A DNA stretch of 64,000 bases from positions 1 through 64,000 of the forward strand of contig NZ_DAMBQF010000011.1 of NCBI RefSeq assembly GCF_032062245.1. The letters run 5' to 3'. The position numbers were made by a program, and so were the translations under genes. Origin of the DNA: Soonwooa sp032062245 (GTDB lineage: Bacteria > Bacteroidota > Bacteroidia > Flavobacteriales > Weeksellaceae). This document shows positions 9,789-18,510 of this stretch, in pieces (within the stretch, counting starts at the first letter, position 1; the number at the start of each line of letters is the position of its first letter). Under the pieces are notes generated by a model that saw only the letters and a program-made list of their open reading frames with translations, had not been told where the DNA came from and did not search any database.

Positions 9789-9950
9789 ATATTAATATTT
9801 AATAAATAGTAAATAATTACATCATCTTGGACAAAAAAACAGATTGTGAATTTCAAAAAAATTCATAAATAAAATTGAGAATATGTAAATAATTTAAATC
9901 TTTAAAATCTTTTTGAAAAAAGTTTAAAAAAACTTCGTTTTTAGTACAAA

Positions 9951-9981
9951 AAAAAGATTTAGAAAATTTCTAAATCTTTTT
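9951..9981 (-). terminator. Terminator of the pyrH-frr operon
   Basis: AAAAAGATTTAGAAA and TTTCTAAATCTTTTT form a long stem directly after the frr stop codon. A-rich and T-rich flanks lie on both strands. Confidence 0.8.
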
Positions 9982-9984
9982 TTT

Positions 9985-10539
9985 TTAAACTTTTAGAATC
10001 TCTGCTTCTTTAATTTTGAAAGCGTCATCTACTTTTTTAATATATTGATCTGTAAGATCTTGAATGTCTTTTTCAGCACCTTTTATCAAGTCTTCAGAAA
10101 CGCCATCCAACTTTTTAAGATCCTTCATACCTTCTTGACGAGCGTTTCTAACAACAATTTTACTTTGCTCTGCTTCGCCTTTGGCTTGTTTTGCTAAATC
10201 TCTACGACGCTCTTCTGTTAAAGGTGGAACGTTAAGAATGATAACATCACCATTATTAGAAGGTGCAAATCCTAAGTTAGAGTTGATAATTGCTTTTTCG
10301 ATAGCACTAACTGCTCCTCTATCCCAAGGTTGAATAGAAATAGTCATCGCATCTGGCACAGATACGTTAGCAACTTGGTTAATAGGTGTCATAGAACCAT
10401 AATATTCTACCATAACATCTTGTACCATACTTGTTGACGCTCTACCCGCTCTGATTTTTTGAAAAGCATGATCCAAATGCTTAAGCGCAGCATCCATCTC
10501 TTCCTTTACTGATGCTGTGATGAGTTCTAATTCTTCCAT
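9985..10539 (-). CDS. frr: Ribosome recycling factor
   Basis: RRF splits post-termination ribosomes together with EF-G. The product is 184 residues, the normal length. It has the conserved start region HLDHAFQKIRAGRAS, the hinge PINQVANVSVPDAMTISIQPWD, and NSNLGFAPSNNGDVIILNVPPLTEERRRDLAK. It follows pyrH with a 101-bp gap on the same strand. The pyrH-frr pairing is common across bacteria, which supports co-transcription from the box upstream of pyrH and shared termination at 9951-9981. Confidence 0.97.
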   Translation of the reverse strand: MEELELITASVKEEMDAALKHLDHAFQKIRAGRASTSMVQDVMVEYYGSMTPINQVANVSVPDAMTISIQPWDRGAVSAIEKAIINSNLGFAPSNNGDVIILNVPPLTEERRRDLAKQAKGEAEQSKIVVRNARQEGMKDLKKLDGVSEDLIKGAEKDIQDLTDQYIKKVDDAFKIKEAEILKV

Positions 10540-10640
10540 TATTTATTTAAAGTTTAATAATTAACAATTCTGTTTTAAAATTTGAAATCCTGCAATAATA
10601 ATTGTTTTAATACAAAAACTCCAAGTTTTTTGATTTATTA

Positions 10641-11345
10641 TTAGTTAACCAATGTACCGATCATTTCGCCATCTACAAGACGTGCAAGATTACCTTGTTT
10701 GTTCATATCAAAAACGATAATTGGCAATTTGTTCTCATGACTCAAAGTAAAAGCTGTCATGTCCATTACTTTTAGATTTTTCTCGAAAACTTCCTCGAAA
10801 GAAAGACTATTAAATTTAACAGCATCAGCATTTTTTTCAGGATCGCTATCGTAGATACCATCAACTCTTGTCCCTTTCAAGATAACATCAGCATCGATTT
10901 CGATAGCACGAAGCGTCGCCGCTGTATCTGTCGTAAAATAAGGATTACCAGTACCTGCTCCAAAAATAACAACTCTACCTTTTTCAAGATGACGAACTGC
11001 TCTTCTTTTAATAAAAGGTTCTGCAACTTTATCCATTTCAATCGCTGACTGAAGTCTAGTTTTGATACCAGCATCTTCCAAAGCGCCTTGCAAAGCCATA
11101 CCGTTGATAACCGTTGCCAACATCCCCATGTAATCGCCTTGTACGCGATCCATACCTTTTGCAGCACCAGCCAATCCTCTGAAAATATTTCCTCCTCCTA
11201 TAACAATTGCAACTTCGCAACCTTTGTCTACAACTTTTTTAATTTCATCCGCATATTCCTTAAGACGATTGTTATCAATACCGTATTGACGTTCTCCCAT
11301 CAAGGCTTCTCCACTTAGTTTTAAAAGGATTCTTTTATATTTCAT
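10641..11345 (-). CDS. pyrH: UMP kinase
   Basis: It phosphorylates UMP to UDP in pyrimidine metabolism. The product is 234 residues of the bacterial hexameric amino-acid-kinase fold. Motifs are KRILLKLSGEALMG (phosphate binding), VIGGGNIFRG, TRLQSAIEM and GTGNPYFTTDTAATLRA. The last belongs to the catalytic/nucleotide region. It is the first gene of the pyrH-frr pair. The TATATTTG box lies 80 bases upstream, giving a fairly long leader in which I see no riboswitch fold. Confidence 0.97.
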   Translation of the reverse strand: MKYKRILLKLSGEALMGERQYGIDNNRLKEYADEIKKVVDKGCEVAIVIGGGNIFRGLAGAAKGMDRVQGDYMGMLATVINGMALQGALEDAGIKTRLQSAIEMDKVAEPFIKRRAVRHLEKGRVVIFGAGTGNPYFTTDTAATLRAIEIDADVILKGTRVDGIYDSDPEKNADAVKFNSLSFEEVFEKNLKVMDMTAFTLSHENKLPIIVFDMNKQGNLARLVDGEMIGTLVN

Positions 11346-11424
11346 CTTTTCTTTTTTATGAATTTTTAATTAAAAAATAATACGCTGATTACAAGCTTTC
11401 ATTTTTTTTAAATTTTTACTGCTG

Positions 11425-11432
11425 CAAATATA
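11425..11432 (-). promoter_or_regulatory. -7 box for pyrH-frr
   Basis: The minus strand reads TATATTTG. It is the only TAnnTTTG match in the pyrH-porQ divergent gap on this strand. Confidence 0.5.
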
Positions 11433-11483
11433 AGGAATGCAACAGAATTACGTTATGAAGAAATAAGTTTAACGTCTAAATAT

Positions 11484-11513
11484 TTTGTTAAATTTTAAAA
11501 AAATCTATTTTTG
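11484..11513 (+). promoter_or_regulatory. Promoter of porQ
   Basis: TTTG (11484-11487), an 18-base spacer and TATTTTTG (11506-11513) match the Bacteroidota consensus at both boxes. A TTG at 11511 that could be read as a start codon lies inside the -7 box, so it cannot be in the transcript. Confidence 0.75.
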
Positions 11514-11531
11514 CAAATAAGAGAAGTGATT

Positions 11532-12530
11532 TTGAAGAAGATTTCTATTTTATCTTTAGCGATATGCAGTAGTTTGGTGTATGCACAGTTAGGTACCAAT
11601 GTATATCCTTTTCTAAATATTCCTGTATCTGCCCGACAATCTGCTTTGGGTGGCGATGCTGTATCCATAAGAGATTACGATGTTAACATGACCGCGGCCA
11701 ATCCGTCTTTAATGAATTTGGAAATGGATGATATGGTGTCTGTAAACTACGCTTCATATCTTGCAGATTCCAAAATAGGAACTATTAGCTATGTTAAAGA
11801 TTTGGAACAAGGCCATCTTATTTCTATTAATGCGCGCTATATGGATTACGGAAAAATGCCTCGTACAGACGAAGCAGCCAACATTCTTGGAGATTTTTCT
11901 GCGATGGATGCCTCAGTTGGAGCTGGCTATGCTTATCAATTCGAAGACGAATGGACCATAGGTGCCAATGTTAATTTTGTAACTTCAAAAATTGACACCT
12001 ACAGCTCGATGGCACTTTCTGCAAACGCAGGTGTTACCTATCACAATCCTCGCTCTAATGAGACTTTGACTTTAGTTGCTCGTAATTTTGGTTATCAATT
12101 CAAACCTTTTAATGGTGTTCGAGAAGATTTACCTTTTAGAATAGATTTGGGTTACACCAAAATTTTGGATCAATTTCCGGCTGCTATTACTGTGACATTG
12201 CACGATTTACAAAAGTTTAACATTTCGCAAGATTTCAATGTTAATGGACAACCTGTCAATTTTGGAAGAAAAGTATTAGATCATTTATCTCTTGGTGTCG
12301 AATTGTTTCCGCAACAAGCATTTAATATAAGATTTGGTTATAATGTTAAACGTGGTAACGAAATGGCCATTCTCGATCAAAGAAATTTTTCAGGACTTTC
12401 GGCAGGATTTGGAATTAAAATTTCATATTTCAATTTCGATTATTCGCATGCGAGATATCATAATTCATCCAATGTCAATATGTTTGGGCTAAGTGTTGAT
12501 CTTATCGAAATAAGTGGAAATCGTCGTTAA
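11532..12530 (+). CDS. porQ: Type IX secretion system protein PorQ
   Basis: PorQ is an outer-membrane beta-barrel-like protein of the type IX secretion/attachment machinery, known to associate with PorU, PorV and PorZ. I chose the TTG at 11532, which gives 332 residues starting MKKISILSLAICSSLVYAQ, a clean signal peptide. An upstream TTG at 11511 overlaps the promoter, and a GTG at 11526 is also possible. The mature protein opens with NVYPFLNIPVSARQSALGGDAVSIRDYDVNMTAANP, split here as the PorQ/PorV-like FadL-fold entry, and ends in amphipathic beta strands. The next gene, cmk, has its own -7 box. Confidence 0.9.
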   Translation: MKKISILSLAICSSLVYAQLGTNVYPFLNIPVSARQSALGGDAVSIRDYDVNMTAANPSLMNLEMDDMVSVNYASYLADSKIGTISYVKDLEQGHLISINARYMDYGKMPRTDEAANILGDFSAMDASVGAGYAYQFEDEWTIGANVNFVTSKIDTYSSMALSANAGVTYHNPRSNETLTLVARNFGYQFKPFNGVREDLPFRIDLGYTKILDQFPAAITVTLHDLQKFNISQDFNVNGQPVNFGRKVLDHLSLGVELFPQQAFNIRFGYNVKRGNEMAILDQRNFSGLSAGFGIKISYFNFDYSHARYHNSSNVNMFGLSVDLIEISGNRR

Positions 12531-12598
12531 TTTTTTGAACAAATTCTCAAAACCAAATTTCTTTAATCCGCAATAGTTTTTTTCCTTTTTAAAATTTC

Positions 12599-12606
12599 TA
12601 AATTTG
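12599..12606 (+). promoter_or_regulatory. -7 box for cmk
   Basis: TAAATTTG matches TAnnTTTG and lies 16 bases before the cmk ATG. Confidence 0.5.
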
Positions 12607-12622
12607 TATCAGAAATTCAGAA

Positions 12623-13294
12623 ATGAAAAAAAATTGGGTAATCGCCATCGATGGCTATTCTTCGACTGGAAAAAGTTCTATCTCCAAAGTTATTGCAAAA
12701 CGCCTTGGTCTTATCCACATGGATACTGGCGCGCTTTATCGTGGTATTACTTATTATGGACTTAGCCATTGTCAAAATGCAGATGACAGTATCAATCTTC
12801 AACAATTAATAGATGATCTTCCGAACATCAATTTAGTTTTTGAAAAAAAGAATGAAGAATTACAATTATTCTTAAACGGCACCAATATCGATAAAGAAAT
12901 ACGTCAACCACAAGTATCTGCCAACGTTAGTCAAGTTGCAAAACTTCCTGAGGTGAGAGCTTTCTTACTTAATACTCAAAGAAATATTGCTAAAACTGGA
13001 GGTGTTATTATGGATGGTCGCGACATTGGCACAGTGGTTTTACCAGATGCGGATTTCAAGTTTTTCTTAACCGCAAGCACTGATGAACGTGCAAAAAGAA
13101 GACATCTAGAACTTCTTAGTTTTGGAGAAAACATCAGCATCGAAGAAGTGAAACAAAATCTTATCGAACGTGACAAAATAGATTCTGAAAGAGAAATCGC
13201 GCCACTTCGTCAGGCAGACGATGCCATATTGATAGATAATTCTGATTTGACGAAAGAACAAACTATCGAATTAATGCTTTCATATATAAAGTAA
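12623..13294 (+). CDS. cmk: (d)CMP kinase
   Basis: It transfers phosphate from ATP to CMP or dCMP. The product is 223 residues, the usual length. The P-loop is AIDGYSSTGKSSISK at the N-terminus, followed by MDTGALYRGITYYG (nucleotide-binding), VIMDGRDIGTVVLPDADFKFFLTA split around residues 130-155, and the lid region ERDKIDSEREIAPLRQADDAI. The start is the first ATG after the -7 box. It sits between porQ and a stress/envelope cluster on the same strand. Confidence 0.96.
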   Translation: MKKNWVIAIDGYSSTGKSSISKVIAKRLGLIHMDTGALYRGITYYGLSHCQNADDSINLQQLIDDLPNINLVFEKKNEELQLFLNGTNIDKEIRQPQVSANVSQVAKLPEVRAFLLNTQRNIAKTGGVIMDGRDIGTVVLPDADFKFFLTASTDERAKRRHLELLSFGENISIEEVKQNLIERDKIDSEREIAPLRQADDAILIDNSDLTKEQTIELMLSYIK

Positions 13295-13335
13295 TAATAA
13301 TTTAACAAAGTTTATACAATCTTAAATTTCTTTGG

Positions 13336-13343
13336 TACATTTG
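13336..13343 (+). promoter_or_regulatory. -7 box for the YtxH gene
   Basis: TACATTTG matches TAnnTTTG, 60 bases before the ATG. Confidence 0.5.
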
Positions 13344-13402
13344 TTGTAACTCATAAAAACATAATTAATCAAGTTAAACATTAATCAAAAAAATCACACA
13401 TT

Positions 13403-13780
13403 ATGTCTAGAAAAAATAATTCAGCAGGAATTTTAGCAGGCCTATTAGCAGGTGCAGCAGTTGGTGTAGTAATGGGACTTCTTTACGCTCCTGAAGAAGG
13501 AAAAGAAACAAGAAAGAAAATTAAAAAGAAAGCTGAGGAAATCAAAGACCAAGCTAACGAACAATATCACAAAACTTCAGAAAAAGTTAAAGAGCAATAC
13601 GAAAACGTTTCTGACCAAGTGAAAGACAAATACAACGCAATCTCTTCTCAAGTTAAAGATACTGCTAACAACATCGCATCTTCGGTTAAAGAAGGTTACG
13701 ATAAGTATAAGGATCAAATGGTATCTAAAGCAACTGACGTTGTTAAAGATGTAGAGACAGAACTAGACGGAATGAAATAA
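13403..13780 (+). CDS. YtxH domain-containing protein
   Basis: The product is 125 residues. A glycine/alanine-rich hydrophobic segment (residues 8-30, ILAGLLAGAAVGVVMGLLYA) is followed directly by APEEGKETRKKIKKKAEE, the YtxH signature. The rest is a lysine- and glutamate-rich helix with an 11-residue-like periodicity (VKEQYENVSDQVKDKYNAISSQ), as in LEA/apolipoprotein-type helices. The family is associated with general stress, and its molecular role is unknown. A terminator follows, then two more small genes, probably for the envelope. Confidence 0.9.
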   Translation: MSRKNNSAGILAGLLAGAAVGVVMGLLYAPEEGKETRKKIKKKAEEIKDQANEQYHKTSEKVKEQYENVSDQVKDKYNAISSQVKDTANNIASSVKEGYDKYKDQMVSKATDVVKDVETELDGMK

Positions 13781-13807
13781 TCCCCCAATCTAGAGTGAAT
13801 TATAAAG

Positions 13808-13827
13808 GAACTTAGTCCACTAAGTTC
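13808..13827 (+). terminator. Terminator after the YtxH gene
   Basis: GAACTTAGT and ACTAAGTTC form a perfect stem followed by a run of eight or more T. Confidence 0.8.
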
Positions 13828-13869
13828 TTTTTTTTTGTAAATTTTTGTAACTTTACTAAAACATCTATT

Positions 13870-14178
13870 ATGATAGATCTACTTAAGGAATATATTAATA
13901 AAAGAATCGACCTTGCAAGGCTTGAGTTGGTAGAAAAATCGTCCTTGTCAACAGGTATTATCACCTTTATTATGACGATGGTTATTGTATTTGCGTTCTT
14001 TATTATTTTATTTAATTTTGGAATTGCATTCCTTATTGGGCAAGCATTAGATAATTTTTCGTACGGATTTTTAATCGTTGCAGGATTCTATCTTTTTATT
14101 ATGATTATCGTGCTTATTATGAGAAAAAAAATCATAAAAAGCGTTGCTAATAATGTACTTAACTTTTTAAACCGTTAA
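13870..14178 (+). CDS. Phage-holin-family (holin superfamily III-like) membrane protein
   Basis: The product is 102 residues. An N-terminal amphipathic helix (MIDLLKEYINKRIDLARLELVEK) is followed by two transmembrane helices (about 30-55 and 62-84) and a basic tail. This is the layout of the phage_holin_3_6/YqjE-type proteins that accompany YqjD- or YtxH-like partners in chromosomes. No lysis genes are nearby, so a phage role is unlikely. The next gene starts 2 bases after its stop, so the two are surely co-transcribed. Confidence 0.8.
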   Translation: MIDLLKEYINKRIDLARLELVEKSSLSTGIITFIMTMVIVFAFFIILFNFGIAFLIGQALDNFSYGFLIVAGFYLFIMIIVLIMRKKIIKSVANNVLNFLNR

Positions 14179-14180
14179 TT

Positions 14181-14675
14181 ATGTCACACCAATACAATAA
14201 TCTAGATGAGTTGAGAAGAAAAAAGGCACTTCTAAGAGATGATATCAAAAACATGGAAGAGCTTTTAACTTTTAAAAACAAAAAAGAAAGTTTGAGCGTG
14301 CTGACTAACGGCATTACAGATAAATATCTGAAGGAGTCCGAAGATGATGAAGGCAACCAAACGCTTAGCCTCAATACCAAAAACATTATGCGCGAAGTAT
14401 CGGAAGGTATTCGAGAAACAACTTCCCCAAAAAGTTTAGTAGGATTAGCCAACAATACCGTAGATTCTGGACTTTTGGAAACTGCAGTTCGTCTAGGAGC
14501 TGTAACTCTAGTTGGTAATTATGCCCGCAAAAATCTTAATAACTCTAACTGGAATAAAAAAATAATTGGTCTAGCTTTGGTCTACGTTGCGCCTTTCGCT
14601 CTTAAATTTATTAGAGAGAAACTAGAAGATTATCAACGTCACAAAACCACTTCTAGCCTTGAAAAATTGATTTAG
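14181..14675 (+). CDS. Unknown protein paired with the holin-family protein
   Basis: The product is 164 residues and I do not recognise a defined domain. The N-terminus is charged and helical (DELRRKKALLRDDIKNMEELLTF in parts). A glycine-containing hydrophobic stretch lies near residues 95-140 (AVRLGAVTLVGNYARK, IIGLALVYVAPFALKF), suggesting one or two membrane helices near the C-terminus. It sits 2 bases downstream of the holin-like gene. Together with YtxH this forms a small envelope/stress set like YqjC-YqjD-YqjE of enterobacteria. That comparison is by layout only. Confidence 0.75.
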   Translation: MSHQYNNLDELRRKKALLRDDIKNMEELLTFKNKKESLSVLTNGITDKYLKESEDDEGNQTLSLNTKNIMREVSEGIRETTSPKSLVGLANNTVDSGLLETAVRLGAVTLVGNYARKNLNNSNWNKKIIGLALVYVAPFALKFIREKLEDYQRHKTTSSLEKLI

Positions 14676-14688
14676 TTTTAAATTAAAT

Positions 14689-15426
14689 TTAAACTTGCTG
14701 CGAAAATATTTGACCGAGAATAATTCCTGTCGCCATCGATACATTAAGACTTTCGGTAGATTGTTGCTTGCCGAATCTTGGGATGGTGACAATATCAGTC
14801 AGTAATTGTTCAACATTAGGACGCATACCATTCCCTTCATTACCTAGTACCAAACTAAATTTTGATGGGAATTTTTTTTTATAGATACTTTCACCCTGCA
14901 TATCGGTCCCGATAATTGGATATTGATAGGTTTTAAGATAATCTTCCAACTCCACATAACACACGTTAACTCTAGTGAAAGAACCCATGGTTGACATCAA
15001 AACTTTCGGGTTATGAAGATCCACAGTATCTTGACTACAAACGATTTGTTCGATACCAAACCAATCCGCCAATCGGATAATTGTGCCCAAATTTCCAGGA
15101 TCTTGGACACCATCTAATATTATTTGTCGGTCTTTAGAATCGTCGATTTTTGCAGTTTCTAGTAAGCAGACCGCTATGGAGTCTTTAGGGTTTTGTAAAA
15201 AACTTATCCTCCTAAGTTCTCTTTCATTAATTTCAAAAATATCGACATTTTTGAATAAACTTTTCAATTCTTCAGGCTTTGTAGAATAAATTTCTAAAAT
15301 TTTAACACGAGAATTCGCAAGTTCTTTAATAATCTTGTTACTCTCAACCAAAAACAAATTGTATTTTTGTCTAAATTTCTTTTTGTCGAGAGATTGTATT
15401 ATTTTTATTTTATGAGAAGTAAGCAT
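14689..15426 (-). CDS. TrmH-family (SpoU) RNA 2'-O-methyltransferase
   Basis: The product is 245 residues from the ATG at 15426 (MLTSHKIKIIQSLDKKKF). An in-frame ATG at 15444 would only add six residues. It has the N-terminal substrate-binding domain (FRQKYNLFLVESNKI) and the SpoU knot motifs LGTIIRLADWFG, LVLGNEGNGMRP and ESLNVSMATGIILGQ. It probably methylates rRNA or tRNA ribose, but the target cannot be read from sequence. The usual LVEG is LVES here. Its 5' end overlaps the start of the divergent tamL gene by 15 bases. Confidence 0.92.
   Translation of the reverse strand: MLTSHKIKIIQSLDKKKFRQKYNLFLVESNKIIKELANSRVKILEIYSTKPEELKSLFKNVDIFEINERELRRISFLQNPKDSIAVCLLETAKIDDSKDRQIILDGVQDPGNLGTIIRLADWFGIEQIVCSQDTVDLHNPKVLMSTMGSFTRVNVCYVELEDYLKTYQYPIIGTDMQGESIYKKKFPSKFSLVLGNEGNGMRPNVEQLLTDIVTIPRFGKQQSTESLNVSMATGIILGQIFSQQV
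15362..15369 (+). promoter_or_regulatory. -7 box for tamL
   Basis: TATTTTTG lies inside the methyltransferase coding sequence on the other strand, 43 bases before the tamL ATG. As at porQ, a TTG that could extend the ORF (15367) is the end of this box. No well-spaced -33 TTG is clear. Confidence 0.5.
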
Positions 15427-18027
15427 TTTCGAAAATATTCCCAAAAGTATTATATATTTTGTTTATCAGCAAGTCTGATGTTGTTATTGCTGTATGCATG
15501 TAGCACAACAAAGAAGGTCCCAGACGGCGAATACTTGTTGACCAAAAATGAATTCAAATACCAAGATGGGAAAATCCTAAGTGATAAAATTCCAACTTTT
15601 GCAGCACAAAAACCTAATAAGAAAACTTTTTTCTTGTTTCCTTTAGGTCTTCTTGCCTACAATGCGGCCAATCCTAAATACGACAGTATTCTTAACGAGT
15701 ATATGACTTATCCTAATGAAATGAGAAATCAAAAACTTCGTGATTCTCTTTTCATAAAATATAATCATCCAGAGTATGTTGGCAGAAATCTATTTTGGAA
15801 CAGATTTTGGCACACAGTTGGCGAAAAACCAGTTATCTATAGCGATGGTAAAACTAAAGCTAGTGTTGAGAATATCCAAAACTTCTTAGTCTACAAAGGT
15901 TATTGGGATTCTGAAGTTACACACTCTGTAAAAAGAGATTCGGCTGCTAAAAAAGCGGAGGTTAAATATAACATCATCCACAGAGATCCGACTTTTATTA
16001 AAGATTATTATTACAATATCACCGATTCGGGCGTTAGAAACATTTACGAAAGAGACATTAAAAAAAGTCTTATTAAAAAAGGAAATATTCTCGATCAAAC
16101 CGTTCTTGAAGATGAAGTAAAACGCATCACGCAATTGATGAAGGACGAAGGTTATTATAAATTCAATGCGTCTGGAGAACAAATTTATTTTACAGCTGAT
16201 ACACTTTCTAGTCGCAAAGATGTGCCTGTGACAATGGATATCCACAAAGACACGTTGGATGGTGGATTTATTAAACCTAAAATTGGCAACATAGACATTG
16301 CTGTTGTCGACAACATTAAAGAATACGAAGAAAAAAGTATTCATAAAGACAGCTTGCGTGGCATCAATATTTATAGAGCTGACACGACATCTTACAAACT
16401 CCAATCGCTTTGGCTTCCAATCATATACAAACCTGGCGATAATTATCAGCAACGTGATTTTGATGTAACCAAACGTAACCTAATGGCTATGAATAACTTT
16501 ACGATTCTACAAGCCATTGATGGTCTACGTAATGAAGGCACAAATAAGCAAAACGATAGCTTAATTGATGTTCGATATATTCTAAAGCCGATGCCAAAAT
16601 ATGATTTTAAAGTCGGAATGGATTTACACTATTCTGAAATTTTAAACTTTGGTTTTTCTCCATCTTTAGAATTAACCTCTCGTAATGTTTTTAAAGGTGC
16701 AGAAAACTTAAACATTAGTTTTTCCGGTATTATTGGTACAACAAAAGATCCGAAAAAAGATAAGGCATTATTTAATGCTTACGAATTGTCAACACAAGCG
16801 TCGTTGCAAATTCCTCGATTGTGGGTGCCTTTCAAACGTTATTGGAAAGTAATCCCAAAAAGATACTCACCAACATCAAGTATATTTTTAGGCGCAGCAA
16901 TCCAAAATAATATTGGATTAGGACGTATCAATTTTAATACTGGTCTTAGCTATTATGCCAATGTTAATGATGTTGTTTCGCATAAGTTGACTTTATTTAA
17001 TACCCAATTCAGTTTTACGCAAAACAAAGAAAACTACTACCAACTATTCTTAGCAGACAACGATATTAGGCAACAAGTTTTCGATTGGTATTTTGTGGAA
17101 CATCCTAATATCGCAACACAATACAACAATGGTCAAATTGGTATTGATGATGTTTCTAGAATTATTATTCGTGATAATATGTTCCAAAATGGATTAGACC
17201 AAACGCAGACTGACACATTTAACTCTTATCGACAATCGCTTGCCAACAAAGACAGACAGACGCAAGACGCTGTCATCTCTTCGCTTATTTACAACTTCAT
17301 GTATAACGAAATTGGTCAAAAAGCTTACAAAAATCCATTCTATTTTAATGGAAAATTTGAAGTTGCAGGTAATGTACTTGGACTTTTTACTAAAACAACA
17401 ACGCAAGATGGCGTCATCGGAAATGATACTAAAACAATTTTTAAAATCCCATATTCTCAGTTTGTAAAATTTGATTTTGATTTTAGAAAATACTTCACAT
17501 TTTTCCAAGATAAAGCGCAACCTCACACGTTAGCCATTCGACAATTTATTGGGATTGGCTTCCCATATGGCAACTCTAACAACATGCCATTTATCCGTTC
17601 CTATTTCAATGGTGGATCCAATGACATTAGAGCATGGGTCGCTTTTGGAGGTCTTGGCCCAGCAGATTCGCAACTTGACGAACGCGTAAGATCTTATGCG
17701 ATGGACAATGTTAAATTGACGACAAGCATCGAATACCGATTACCGATTAATAAGATGTTCGAAGCCGCACTTTTTACAGATGCTGGTAACATCTGGGGAT
17801 TAAAAGATAATGGATTTGGAGATCAGTTTAAGTTCAGTAAATTCATAAGTCAAATGGGTGTTGGTAGCGGATTTGGACTTAGATTAAACGTTGCTTACAT
17901 TAAGTTCAGATTAGATTTGGCTTACAAAATGTACGATCCCAACCAACCGGTTGGCGAGCGTTGGGTGATGATGAAAAATAAGCTTCTCCGACCAACTCTC
18001 AATTTTGCATTTGGATATCCATTTTAA
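15412..18027 (+). CDS. tamL: Translocation and assembly module lipoprotein TamL (BamA/TamA-like barrel)
   Basis: The product is 871 residues from the ATG at 15412. Its lipoprotein signal ends in LLLLYAC, with the lipid-bearing Cys at residue 30. Repeated POTRA-like beta-alpha units lie in the N-terminal half (for example KGYWDSEVTHSV, DEGYYKFNASGE). The C-terminal half is an Omp85-type barrel ending in NFAFGYPF, with a terminal aromatic residue. The motif PFIRSYFNGGSNDIRAW is the Omp85 barrel-lid (VRGY-like) region. In Bacteroidota, TamL works with TamB in outer-membrane biogenesis, but no tamB is adjacent. A hairpin terminator follows. Confidence 0.88.
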   Translation: MRSKHFRKYSQKYYIFCLSASLMLLLLYACSTTKKVPDGEYLLTKNEFKYQDGKILSDKIPTFAAQKPNKKTFFLFPLGLLAYNAANPKYDSILNEYMTYPNEMRNQKLRDSLFIKYNHPEYVGRNLFWNRFWHTVGEKPVIYSDGKTKASVENIQNFLVYKGYWDSEVTHSVKRDSAAKKAEVKYNIIHRDPTFIKDYYYNITDSGVRNIYERDIKKSLIKKGNILDQTVLEDEVKRITQLMKDEGYYKFNASGEQIYFTADTLSSRKDVPVTMDIHKDTLDGGFIKPKIGNIDIAVVDNIKEYEEKSIHKDSLRGINIYRADTTSYKLQSLWLPIIYKPGDNYQQRDFDVTKRNLMAMNNFTILQAIDGLRNEGTNKQNDSLIDVRYILKPMPKYDFKVGMDLHYSEILNFGFSPSLELTSRNVFKGAENLNISFSGIIGTTKDPKKDKALFNAYELSTQASLQIPRLWVPFKRYWKVIPKRYSPTSSIFLGAAIQNNIGLGRINFNTGLSYYANVNDVVSHKLTLFNTQFSFTQNKENYYQLFLADNDIRQQVFDWYFVEHPNIATQYNNGQIGIDDVSRIIIRDNMFQNGLDQTQTDTFNSYRQSLANKDRQTQDAVISSLIYNFMYNEIGQKAYKNPFYFNGKFEVAGNVLGLFTKTTTQDGVIGNDTKTIFKIPYSQFVKFDFDFRKYFTFFQDKAQPHTLAIRQFIGIGFPYGNSNNMPFIRSYFNGGSNDIRAWVAFGGLGPADSQLDERVRSYAMDNVKLTTSIEYRLPINKMFEAALFTDAGNIWGLKDNGFGDQFKFSKFISQMGVGSGFGLRLNVAYIKFRLDLAYKMYDPNQPVGERWVMMKNKLLRPTLNFAFGYPF

Positions 18028-18033
18028 CAATGT

Positions 18034-18061
18034 AAAACTTTCGTCAATTGGTGAAAGTTTT
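18034..18061 (+). terminator. Terminator of tamL
   Basis: AAAACTTTC and GAAAGTTTT form a 9-bp stem with a 10-base loop, then TAGGTTTTTA. Confidence 0.7.
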
Positions 18062-18171
18062 AGGTTTTTAAAGAAATTACAACACTAAATAATTAATTAA
18101 CAAGCAATTAAAACTCTTATTAAAAACATTAAATAAAAGCTAAAAATCTTTCTTTTTGTTAAGTTTTTTTA

Positions 18172-18179
18172 TACTTTTG
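18172..18179 (+). promoter_or_regulatory. -7 box for the zapA operon
   Basis: TACTTTTG matches TAnnTTTG, 25 bases before the coiled-coil gene. It may serve this gene, zapA and the 6S RNA. Confidence 0.5.
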
Positions 18180-18204
18180 TAATAGTTAGAATTTATCAAA
18201 CTCG

Positions 18205-18507
18205 ATGCTATCAGAATTAGAAAATAATTTCGTGCAATTAGAAAAGAAAATCGCTAAGTTGCACAAGACACATATCAGTTTATTAAACAAATATGTTGAG
18301 CTTTCTAAGGACTATAAGCAATTGCAGGAGGAATTTGATGAAGAGAAAAAAAGAAATCGAGTTTTAGAAGAAGAGCAAAAAGATTTAAAACTTTATTCAG
18401 CTATAAGCGGAAATGCAGATCATAATAAATTGATGAAAAATCACCTAAATAAATTGATAAAAGAGGTAGATTTTTGTATTGCAGAGTTACGAAACAGTGG
18501 ATTATAA
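18205..18507 (+). CDS. Small coiled-coil protein upstream of ZapA
   Basis: The product is 100 residues and almost wholly helical and charged (LENNFVQLEKKIAKLHKTH, KDYKQLQEEFDEEKKRNRVL), with no signal or membrane segment. I do not recognise a named family. Its length, coiled-coil nature and position 3 bases before zapA suggest a partner in Z-ring assembly, comparable to ZapB by layout only. It probably shares its promoter with zapA. Confidence 0.8.
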   Translation: MLSELENNFVQLEKKIAKLHKTHISLLNKYVELSKDYKQLQEEFDEEKKRNRVLEEEQKDLKLYSAISGNADHNKLMKNHLNKLIKEVDFCIAELRNSGL

Positions 18508-18510
18508 GAT

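Noticed and set aside
11511..11531. N-terminal extension of porQ from a TTG
   Set aside because: The TTG is part of the -7 box, and the extension spoils the signal peptide.
13870..14178. Prophage lysis module based on the holin-family protein
   Set aside because: No endolysin, spanin or structural phage genes are nearby. The YtxH and unknown-protein neighbours fit a chromosomal envelope set.
15367..15411. N-terminal extension of tamL from a TTG
   Set aside because: The TTG is the end of a TATTTTTG box, and a good ATG with a lipoprotein signal follows.
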